Below, piece after piece: positions 51,655 to 61,500 of a stretch of DNA of 64,000 nt (its first letter is position 1; each line of letters starts with the position of its first letter). The notes below the pieces were generated by a model. The model searched no databases and was not told the origin of the DNA. It saw nothing but the letters and a program-made list of their open reading frames with translations. Source of the stretch: Bacteroidales bacterium (GTDB taxonomy: Bacteria; Bacteroidota; Bacteroidia; Bacteroidales; WCHB1-69); assembly GCA_017633255.1 (NCBI GenBank), contig JAGBPS010000026.1:62001-126000 (forward strand). Reading direction: 5' to 3'. The translations under genes were made by a program, and so were the position numbers.

Positions 51655-53721
51655 ATGTCAACAAACAATTTAAGAGACTCTTTTGCCAAACGGGAAATCA
51701 GAAAGGTACTCATTGCCGCCGTCTTGCTGATCGGGGTTTGTGCAGCGTATTATTTGCATTTGAGGTATAGAATCCGTATCGAAGCGGAACACCGTGCCCA
51801 TCATACCTTGGTGCAGACGGAACAGGCAATACGTTCCAAGATGGGAAGAGCAGAGACTATTGCGGATGCCATGTGCTTATTGGCAGAGCACTCTCTTGAT
51901 CATCCCGATGAAATGTATAACATTTCAAGCTACATAGTGGAATCCACCCTGCAGGTCACCAGTGCCGGTGTCGCATTCATCGAAAACTACTACCCTGAAA
52001 AGGGTCGCTGGTTTTTGGCATACGCGGGTTATCCATGGGATAGTGATACATTGGTTACGAAGCAGTTGGGAGGGGAAACCCATGACTATTTGACCATGGA
52101 GTGGTTTCAGCGGGGATTGGAGTCTGAAAAAGGCATTTGGACCAATCCTTATTTTGATGATGGCGGTGGATGTGGTAAGATGGTGACGTATGCACGGGCA
52201 ATAAAGGACTCTTCTGGCAGAAGGGTAGGGGTGGTTGGTGTTGATTTCACATTGGACTCGTTGGCAGCCATTGTCCAAAGCGTAAGGCCTTATCCCCATA
52301 GCTATAGCACGCTTGTTTCGGAATTGACAGGAGAGGTTGTTGTGGGGCCGCCTGATACGGACAAAGTAGGGGGGCGTTGCCGCACTTTTTCTCAGTCCAT
52401 TGAAGGAAAAAATCTGGTGTTGACGCTTACCATTACCAATGCCGACATGTATGGGCGTTTGCGTAAAGCTAGTTTGGCTTTCTTCCTGATGGCCATAGTG
52501 ATTTTTATATCCATCTCCATGATTGCGCATAGTTCGTTGAAGAATTTGTGGCTATTGGGAGAGGAACAGCATAAAAATCAGCGTATAGAAGATGAATTGG
52601 CTATCGCGAGAAAGATTCAGATGTCGTTGGTGCCTTCCAAAATAGAAGGGGAAGGGCTGATTTCACAATTGGATGTCAGTGGATTCCTGCAGCCGGCCAG
52701 ATTTGTGGGAGGTGACCTTTATGACTATTATGTGCGCGATAACAAACTGATTTTTTGTATTGGAGACATCTCCGGAAAAGGGGTGCCTGCCGCCATGCTG
52801 ATGTCTATCTCTCACAGCCTTTTCCGTGCTATCTCAGCCAATGTTGATGATCCCAGCCATATTGCAGAAACCCTTAACGACACTGTCAGCGATAACAATC
52901 CCGATTGCATGTTTTTAACGATGTTCCTTGGCGTCATTGATTTGGACTCAGGGATTCTGACTTATTGCAATGCCGGACATAATCCGCCGGTGTGGATTCA
53001 TAGTGGAGAGACAAAATTTATTGACTCCGAGCCAGACATGATTATGGGTATCGAAAAGGGAATCTCTTATACCACGCATCAACTGCAGCTGATGGCTGGT
53101 GATACCTTGTTCCTTTATACTGATGGTTTGTCAGAGGCTGAAAATGTGTGGAAAAAACTGTTCGGAGAACAAAGAATACTGGAGACCGCCGCTGGTTTTG
53201 ACAAAATATCGGCGGAGGAACAGATTGGCATGATGCAACATGCGGTGCGGGATTTTGTGGGCGAAGCGGAGCAGAGCGATGATTTGACCATGCTGGCCAT
53301 ACGTTTCCAGAGCTGCGACAATTGCTTGGTGCTGGAAAATGATATCCAGGAGATGGACAAGCTGGAGCCGTTCCTGAATGACTTTTTTGAAAGAAATAAA
53401 CTGGACATGTCGCTTCTGCCGCAAATGGACCTTGCCTTGGAGGAGGCGATTGCCAATGTCATCATGTATGCTTATCCGGAAGGGGAGAGGGGCACGGTGG
53501 AGATTTGTCTTGAGAAGAAGGAAAACCTTCTCCAAACACGCATCAGCGACGCAGGCATGCCGTTCAACCCGCTTCAGCAGCCGGAAGCCAAGCTCGCCAG
53601 CTCCATCGAAGAACGCCCCATCGGCGGACTGGGTATCCATTTGATAAAGGAAATCATGGACGAAGTGGAGTATCAGCATAAAGACGGGAAAAATATGTTG
53701 ACGATGATTAGAAAAATTTAA
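51655..53721 (+). CDS. Cache sensor with SpoIIE-type phosphatase and HATPase domain
   Basis: A 688-residue membrane signalling protein. A first helix (about 19-38) and a second (about 281-300) bracket an extracytoplasmic Cache-like sensor (GYPWDSDTLV, TNPYFDDGGGCGKMVTYARAI). Then comes a PP2C/SpoIIE domain (about 335-550) with GGDLYDYYV, GDISGKGVPAAMLMS, CNAGHNPPVW and QSDDLTMLAIRF, all metal-binding aspartates present, and a C-terminal RsbW-type HATPase (DLALEEAIANVIMYAY, GLGIHLIKEIMDEVEY). Phosphatase and kinase-like parts in one chain are the RsbU/RsbW arrangement of partner-switching. The STAS gene follows, the expected substrate. Start set at 51655 by family logic. Confidence 0.9.
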   Translation: MSTNNLRDSFAKREIRKVLIAAVLLIGVCAAYYLHLRYRIRIEAEHRAHHTLVQTEQAIRSKMGRAETIADAMCLLAEHSLDHPDEMYNISSYIVESTLQVTSAGVAFIENYYPEKGRWFLAYAGYPWDSDTLVTKQLGGETHDYLTMEWFQRGLESEKGIWTNPYFDDGGGCGKMVTYARAIKDSSGRRVGVVGVDFTLDSLAAIVQSVRPYPHSYSTLVSELTGEVVVGPPDTDKVGGRCRTFSQSIEGKNLVLTLTITNADMYGRLRKASLAFFLMAIVIFISISMIAHSSLKNLWLLGEEQHKNQRIEDELAIARKIQMSLVPSKIEGEGLISQLDVSGFLQPARFVGGDLYDYYVRDNKLIFCIGDISGKGVPAAMLMSISHSLFRAISANVDDPSHIAETLNDTVSDNNPDCMFLTMFLGVIDLDSGILTYCNAGHNPPVWIHSGETKFIDSEPDMIMGIEKGISYTTHQLQLMAGDTLFLYTDGLSEAENVWKKLFGEQRILETAAGFDKISAEEQIGMMQHAVRDFVGEAEQSDDLTMLAIRFQSCDNCLVLENDIQEMDKLEPFLNDFFERNKLDMSLLPQMDLALEEAIANVIMYAYPEGERGTVEICLEKKENLLQTRISDAGMPFNPLQQPEAKLASSIEERPIGGLGIHLIKEIMDEVEYQHKDGKNMLTMIRKI

Positions 53722-53754
53722 CTATTGCCCAAGTGTGGAGTTAAGATAATTTTT

Positions 53755-53762
53755 TATCTTTG
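53755..53762 (+). promoter_or_regulatory. -7 element TATCTTTG of the STAS gene
   Basis: TATCTTTG, 51 bases before the STAS ATG; it may drive STAS, barrel and NRPS genes together. Confidence 0.6.
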
Positions 53763-53813
53763 CAGCTTGTTTTTCAGCTTGTAATCAAAATCAGAACCAA
53801 AAAACAATAAACT

Positions 53814-54116
53814 ATGAATATTACTATTACAGAAGAAGGCAACCAGCTTATTGCCACATTCGATGGCCGTTTGGACACAGTGGCCGCACAACAGATTTCG
53901 GAAACTATTGAACCCCTGATGCAAAACGCGGACAAGACCCTTATTCTCGACTGCGAGAAAATGCCTTTTATCAGCAGTTCAGGACTCCGTATTTTTATAA
54001 AAATCCGCAAGGAAACGGTGGCTAAAGGCGGTAAGATGTGCCTTCGTAACGTCAATGATGACGTGAAACAGGTCTTCAAGATGACCAAACTGGATGATAT
54101 TTTCGAAATTATATAA
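53814..54116 (+). CDS. STAS domain anti-sigma factor antagonist
   Basis: A 100-residue single STAS domain (RsbV/SpoIIAA type). The phosphorylation site region LDCEKMPFISSSGLRIFIKI has the conserved Ser before GLR, and the N-terminal ITITEEGNQLIATFDGRLDT is the first beta hairpin. It should be phosphorylated by an HATPase kinase and dephosphorylated by the SpoIIE-type domain of the preceding gene. No anti-sigma or sigma target is encoded here, so the output is unknown. Followed 15 bases later by the barrel gene. Confidence 0.94.
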   Translation: MNITITEEGNQLIATFDGRLDTVAAQQISETIEPLMQNADKTLILDCEKMPFISSSGLRIFIKIRKETVAKGGKMCLRNVNDDVKQVFKMTKLDDIFEII

Positions 54117-54131
54117 ATAAAAATTGACTAC

Positions 54132-55529
54132 ATGAGTATTTTTACAAAACGGTTCCTCCTCGGAATCTGTTTGTTTGTTGGCTTGCTATTGCCCTTAAAC
54201 TTGCAGGCACAGAAGGCAAATGAAGAAAACGAGGAAAACAAAGAGACTAAAGGGAAAAACGAGTTTTCTATTGATGCCAAGTTGAATACCCGTTGGGAAC
54301 TTCGTATCGGAGGGTTCGACCCCAAGGCGGAAGAAGAAAAAGTGGGCAAGGCTCATTTCATCATGGGTCAATACCGGCTCAATTTGGGATATAAACGTGA
54401 CGACTGGTTGGAAATAAGACTTTCACCCCAATTCTCAGGGGTTTGGGGACAGGCCGGCGGCACCTTGAGCCTGTCGGAAGGCTGGTTGTGCATGAAACAC
54501 AAGTCCGGGGTCTTCGGTAAAATCGGCCGCCAGGTTTTTGAATACGATGATGAGCGTATTTTGGGTTATGATGACTGGTCAATGACAGCTCCCACCCATG
54601 ACGCATTGAAATTCGGCTATGAAGGACACGGTCATAAGTTACATGTTTTGCTTGCCTATAACCAAAATCCGGAAAACGTTGATGAAGGCACTACTTATTA
54701 TGACGGCGGATTACAGCCGTACAAGACTATGCAAACCCTGTGGTATCACTATGAAACACCGAAATCTGTGTTCGGTTTTTCTGTGATCGGCATGAATATT
54801 GGGGTGCAGAGCCAAAGAAGTGATCAGCCCAATAAAACTTTCTATCAGCAGTTGTTCGGAACATACGTGACGATAAAACCCAGCATAGTCTCTTTGGAAG
54901 GTTCTTTCTACTACCAGATGGGCAAAGAGGAGCACGGTATGAAGTTGAACGCATTCATGGGAAGTGCGAAGGTCAAAGTCACTCCCAGCGAAATCTACAA
55001 CCTCTATGCCGGCTATGATTATCTGAGTGGTGATAACTTCCCGGTTCCCGTTAAGGGCGGTTTGGGTCTTATTTACCATAAGGAAGCCAAAGGTTTTACC
55101 CCTTTGTTCGGCTCTCATCACGAATTTTATGGCGCCATGGAATTTTTCTACATGGACAGTTATGTGCACAATTTCTCTCCTGGTTTGCAGAACCTGTATG
55201 TTGGCGGTAACGTCATTCCGGTCCGGGGATTGAAAATCAATGCCGCTTACCACTTTTACGCCATTTCCGCTGATCTTAGCTATGGTAGAGAAGGGAAGCT
55301 GAAGAAAGCCCTGGGCCATGAGGCAGAACTCAATATTGGCTATACTTTCGCAAATTTTGTCACAGTGAGTGCCGGTTATACTTTTATGTATGGTACAAAG
55401 ACGATGGAGATACTCCAGCGTGTCTCCGATAAACGTATGCTTCACTGGGCTTGGGCGATGCTGACCGTCACCCCGACCTTTTTCACTACCACTTGGTATG
55501 ATAAGAAGAAAAACAAAAACAAGAATTAA
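54132..55529 (+). CDS. Outer-membrane beta-barrel, alginate-export-like
   Basis: A 465-residue barrel protein: signal peptide (LFVGLLLPLNLQAQ), a Glu/Lys/Asn-rich stretch (about 25-45), then about sixteen to eighteen alternating strands (YRLNLGYKRDDWLEIRLSPQFSGVWG, GKIGRQVFEYDDERILG, NIGYTFANFVTVSAGYTFMYG). LSEGWLCMKHKSGVFGKIGRQ resembles the alginate-export (AlgE-like) family. It ends in KKNKNKN, a basic rather than aromatic terminus, unusual for a barrel. The position between STAS and NRPS genes suggests an export or uptake role linked to them; not proven. Confidence 0.78.
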   Translation: MSIFTKRFLLGICLFVGLLLPLNLQAQKANEENEENKETKGKNEFSIDAKLNTRWELRIGGFDPKAEEEKVGKAHFIMGQYRLNLGYKRDDWLEIRLSPQFSGVWGQAGGTLSLSEGWLCMKHKSGVFGKIGRQVFEYDDERILGYDDWSMTAPTHDALKFGYEGHGHKLHVLLAYNQNPENVDEGTTYYDGGLQPYKTMQTLWYHYETPKSVFGFSVIGMNIGVQSQRSDQPNKTFYQQLFGTYVTIKPSIVSLEGSFYYQMGKEEHGMKLNAFMGSAKVKVTPSEIYNLYAGYDYLSGDNFPVPVKGGLGLIYHKEAKGFTPLFGSHHEFYGAMEFFYMDSYVHNFSPGLQNLYVGGNVIPVRGLKINAAYHFYAISADLSYGREGKLKKALGHEAELNIGYTFANFVTVSAGYTFMYGTKTMEILQRVSDKRMLHWAWAMLTVTPTFFTTTWYDKKKNKNKN

Positions 55530-55583
55530 AAGTTAAATTTTGACAACCAGTCAATTGATAAAAATCAAAATCATTATAAAAGT

Positions 55584-58500
55584 ATGAAAAAATCCGCTCC
55601 CTTGTCCCAATCGCAGCTTGGTATTTATGCCGAGTGTGTACATCACGAAAATGAAGTTTTTTATAACCTTCCTTTTCTCTATGTTTTTGACGGCGGTATT
55701 GATGCTGACCGTTTGTGTCGCGCCATAGAGGCGGTGGTACAGGCCCATCCCGTTTTTTTTACACGCATTGAGCTGAGTGATGAGGGAGAGCCTTTGCAGA
55801 CTATTGATTTGGAAAAAGAGGAATTCAGCCTTTCCGTTGAACAGGTTACGGACCTTGAGGCCGAGAAGAAAAAATTCATTGAGCCTTTCCAGCTCCATGG
55901 AGGCAGACTGTTTCATACCAAAGTGATGCGCGATGCGGAGCATGTCTATTGGCTCTTCGATATGCACCATATCATCAGCGATGGCTCCTCATATCATATT
56001 ATCGTTTGTGATGTGGAGACGGCTTACAACGGTGGCACGCTTGCTCCAGAGGAGATGTCGATGCAGGAATTTGCCCTTGCTGAAGCGGAGATGCGCAAAA
56101 CACCTGCTTTCGAGGAGGGCAAACAATGGTATGCCCAAAACTTCGACTGCGGCGACACTTTCACCCAGCTTATGCCCGATTTGGAGATTCCCGAACACGC
56201 GGATGCCCAAAAACTCCGCGTTCTCGGCATCGACATGGATCGGGTGGATGCCTTCTGCAAGACCAACGGCATCAAAAAAAGCACTTTCTTCACGTCGGCA
56301 TTTTCCTTCCTCTTGGCCAAGTACAACAATGATCAGGAATCGCTGTTCACCACAGTTTTTAACGGTCGCGTCGAGCCGAAATTTCAACATTCCGTCGGTA
56401 TGACGGTGAAGACGCTGCCTGTATACGCCAAGTTCACGGAAGAGACCACGGTGCTCGATTTTATGAAAGCTGGCGAGGAACAGATGATTGGCTGTCGCAA
56501 GCACGATCTTTATTCCTATACCGACATCATGACCGACCTTAACCTGCAAACCAACGCCATGTTTGCATGGCATGGGCTCATGCTTGATTTCACCGAACTA
56601 ATGGGCAAACCCATGGAGGCCATTCAGCTTCGCAAACATAACGAGGGAGTGTCGTTCTATCTGATGGCTTTTTACGTCGGAAAAAAATATCATATCAAAG
56701 CGGAATACAAATCCAACGAATATTCTGAGACATTTGTTGAGCAATTCATGGAGAGTTACGAGGCGGTTTTGGAGGGCTTCCTAAGCCAAACTCTCCTGCG
56801 CGACATCGATATCTGCACCGAGAGCCAACGCGCCTTGTTGGACAGTTTCAACCAGACCGACACGGAGTTGGATATGAGTCAGACCATCGTGTCCAAATTC
56901 CGTGCGCAGGTGGCAAAAGCCCCTGACAATATCGCAGTGGTCTATAAGGATAAACGTTTTACCTATAAAGAGTTGGATGAGATTTCCGACCGCATTGCCG
57001 CCTATGTCCATGGGAAAGGCCTTCATGAGGAGGATGTCGTCTCGGTGTTGATTCCTCGTTGCGAGTGGATGCCTATCGTCTCCTTGGGCGTGTTGAAGGC
57101 CGGCTGTGCCTATCAACCCCTTGACCCGACTTATCCATCGGAGCGCCTCAACTTCATGATGCAAGACGCCTCCGTGAAATTGCTCATCGCCGATGAATCG
57201 TTACGCGATATCGTGAACGAATATAAAGGCGACGTGCTGCTTACCAAGGATATAAATCAATTGTCAACTGTCAACTATCAACTATCAACTCCTGTAAAGC
57301 CCGAGTCGCTCTTCATCATGCTCTATACCTCAGGTACCACGGGAACGCCCAAAGGCTGTCAGTTGGAGCATCGCAACCTCGTTGCGTTTTGCGAGTGGTA
57401 CCAGCGCAGGTTTAATCTCACACCCGGTTGTAAAGTTACGGCATACGCCAGTTACGGCTTCGATGCCAATATGATGGAAACGTATCCATGTCTCACGGGT
57501 GGTGCCACGCTTTACATCATTCCTGAAGAACTGCGCTTGGACATGATAGCGTTGAACGAATATTTTGAGCAAGAGCAGATCACCCACGGATTCATGACCA
57601 CGCAGGTGGCTTATCAGTTTGCCACTTCCATCGAGAACCACTGTCTGTACTACCTGTTGACAGGTGGCGAGAAGTTGGCACCTCTGACCCCGCCCACGAA
57701 CTACACGTTGGTGAACCTCTATGGTCCTACCGAAAGTACTGTCTGTATCACCTCCTTTGACGTGACGAAGTCCATGAAGGATATTCCGATTGGCTCGGCG
57801 TTGGACAATGTCAAGCTTTATATCGTCGATAAAGCGTGTCACCGCCTGCCTGTGGGTGTGGCGGGTGAACTTTGGGTCGCAGGACCGCAAGTCACTCGTG
57901 GCTACCTCAACCGTCCCGAGAAAACTGCTGAGGTCTATATCGCCAACCCCTTTGAAACAAACGAGAAATATGCACACATCTACCGTACTGGCGACATCGT
58001 GCGTTACCTCCCCGACGGCAATATCCAATTTGTGGGACGTAAGGACGGACAGGTCAAGATTCGCGGTTTCCGTATCGAACTCAAGGAGGTGGAGAGCATC
58101 GTCCGTCAGTTCCCCGGCATTAAGGATGCCACCGTGCAAGCCTTCGACGAAGAGGGCGGCGGCAAGTTCATTGCTGCTTATATCGTGGCAGACGAGCAGA
58201 TTGACATCGAAGCCCTGAATAACTTCATCCTGGAGGAGAAACCGCCTTACATGGTGCCTGCCGTGACGATGCAGATCGATCGCATTCCGCTCAACCAAAA
58301 TCAGAAGGTGAACAAGAAAGCCCTTCCGAAACCTGAAAAGAAAGCGGCAGCGGCTGAGGTGGCGAGCAATGTGCCGATGAATGTGTTGGAGCAGGAAATC
58401 CATGACATCATTGCAAAGATTATCAATACCGAGGACTTTGGCGTAACAACAGTGTTGGGCTATGCCGGCTTGACCTCCATCATGGCTATCAAATTGGCTG

Positions 58501-61500
58501 TCCAGATCAACAAACGTTTCGGTGTCACCCTTGACTCGAAATCCCTGTCCAAAACGGGAACTTTGCAAAGCATCGAGAACGAAATTCTCAACTATATGCT
58601 CAATGCTCCCACTGTTACTCAAACCACTTCAAGTTCCGACAACTGTCAACTGTCAACTGTCAACTGTCAACTAAAAAATGCTCCGCTTTCCTACGCGCAG
58701 ATGGGCGTCTATGTGGATTGCATGAAACAGCCCACTTCCACGGTGTATAATATCCCATCGCTTATCCGTTTCCCGAAAGGTACCGACGAGCAGTTGCTTG
58801 CCAAGTCCATTGAGACCCTCATCAAGGCGCACCCGCAATTCTTTGTGCATTTTGATAGCGAAGGAGGTGAAATCGTACAGATTGTTGACGTCAATCAATC
58901 TCTTGCCCTCACAAAGAACCAGTTAAGCGAAACGGAATTGGAGAAATACAAGGTAGAGTTCGTGAAGCCGTTCAATTTGAGACAAGGACCCTTGTACCGC
59001 ATGGAAATCGTGACCACTGAGCAAAATGTATATCTCTTGGTCGATGTGCATCACTTGATTTTCGACGGAGGCTCCCTTGACCTGTTCCTGAACCAGTTGT
59101 GCGACTTGATGAACGGCAAGGAAATCGAGGCTGAGGCTATCAGCTATGCCAATTTCGTTGCCGACGAAAAAGCTGCCGAAAACACGCCGAGTTACATAGA
59201 GGCCAAAAACTTCTTCAACGAGCGTTTGGGCAAGGTGGAAGGAGTTACTGAAGTGCCTACCGACTTGACCAATCCTTTGGATCAAGGTACTGTCAGCGAA
59301 GTCTTCTGCAAGATGGATTTCAATGCGATGGAAGAATTCTGCAAGAAGAACAATCTCTCATCCTCACACCTCACCTTGGCGGCGGTGTTCTATGCGCTCT
59401 CTCGTTTCACCAACAACGAGCAAATCTGTATCACTACCATCAGTAACGGTCGCTCCGACTTACGCATAAGCAATACAACGGGCATGTTTGTCAACACCTT
59501 GGCCTTGAGTGCCCAGATTGGCGAGCAAAATGTAATGGATTTCCTGAAAGAGACCGGCAAGAACTTTGATGAGACATTGACTCACGAGAAGTATCCTTTC
59601 GCGCAGATAGCCGCCGATTACGATCTGTCGGCCGAAATCATGTTTGCCTATCAGATGGGAGTAATAGACAAATATATTATCAATGGTCAAAAACTTGAAA
59701 TAGAGTCTCTTGAGCTGAATACTCCGAAATTCCGTATCGCTTTCTACATCCAAGAGAAAGAGGGCGTGCCAGGTGTGATGGTCGAATACGACAATGGTCG
59801 TTACAGTCATAGTTTGATGCAAAGTCTGGCACAATCGGTATGTAATGCGGTCAAAGTATTTATCCACCATCCTGAGATGGCCTTGCAGCAGGTCTCTTTG
59901 CTGGATGCCGAACAAACCGCAGTGCTCGACGGTTTCAACCAGACGGATGTGCCCTACGACGACACGCAGACCATTGTTTCGCTGTTCCGCCGTCAAGCGC
60001 AACTGACCCCCGACAACATGGCTGTGGTCTATCACGACAACAAATACACCTATCGCGAGGTGGATGATATCACGGAGCGCATTGCATCGCTCATTGTCTC
60101 ACAAGGTCTTGGAAGAGAAGACGTTGTTTCTATTCTCATTCCGCGTTGCGAGTGGATGCCTATCGCCGCACTCGGTGTACTGAAAGCCGGTTGCGCATAC
60201 CAACCCCTCGACCCGAGCTATCCCGCCGAGCGTCTGAATTTCATGATTCAGGATGCTGCCGCCAAAATGCTCATCGCCGATGAATCGTTGCGCGATATCG
60301 TGAACGAATACCATGGCGAAGTGTTGCTGACGAAAGATATTTTTGATTTGCCGAAGGCTAGCCAGCCTGTCAATGTCACCGTCAATCCGGCAGACCTGTT
60401 CATCCTGCTATATACCTCCGGTTCCACGGGCACGCCTAAGGGCTGCCAGTTGGAGCATCGTAATTTGGTGGCTTTCTGTCATTGGTACCAACGTCGTTTC
60501 GAGCTCAAGGCCGAGCACCATGTGTCTTGCTACGCCAGCTATGGATTCGATTGTTGCATGATGGATATGTATCCGGCGCTGACCTGTGGTGCTTGCGTCT
60601 ATATCATTGGTGACGACATCCGTTTGACCTTGCCGGAAGTGAATGTTTACTTCGATGAGAATCATATTACCCACTCGTTCATGACCACGCAGGTGGCCTA
60701 CCAGTTTGCTACCAACATGGACAATCATTCACTGTTGCATTTGATTGCGGCGGGTGAAAAATTGGCTTCTCTGGTGCCTCCGAAGAATTTCAAAATGCAC
60801 AATGGTTACGGTCCCACGGAGGGCACTATCCTTATCACAGAGTATGAGGTTGACGAGGAACTCAAGGATATTCCGGTGGGCAAACCGCTCGATAATTCAC
60901 GTCTATATGTCGTCGACAAACAATTTAACCGTCTGCCGCAAGGCGCGTTAGGTGAGCTGTGGATCAGCGGTGCTCACGTCACCAGAAGTTACCTTAACCG
61001 TCCGGAGAAAACCGCTGAGGTTTATATTCAGAATCCGTTCAGCGATGATCCGAAATTCTCCCGTATCTATCGCACCGGCGACATTGTTCGTTATCTTCCT
61101 GATGGCAACATCCAGTTCGCGGGTCGTAAGGACGGTCAGGTAAAGATCCGCGGTTTCCGCATTGAACTGAAAGAGGTGGAGGCCGTGATTCGTCAGTTTC
61201 CGGGCATCAAAGATGTCACCGTGCAAGCCTTTGAGTATGAGAACGGTGGTAAATATATTGCCGCCTACATCGTCAGTGACCAGCAGGTGGACATCAAGGC
61301 CCTCAATGCCTTCATTGGTGAACGTAAGCCTCCGTACATGATTCCTGCCTCTACGATGCAGATCGACAGTATTCCGTTGAACCAGAATCAGAAGGTGAAT
61401 CGCAAGGCATTGCCTACGCCCGTTATGCAGGCCTCAGACCGCGAATATGTGGCACCGGCCAATGACACAGAAGCCCTGTTCTGCCGCATCTTCAGCGAGG

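Noticed and set aside
57330-58622. 430-codon minus-strand frame opposite the NRPS
   Set aside because: It lies wholly within the adenylation and carrier domains; His/Val/Asp-rich composition is that of an antisense shadow.
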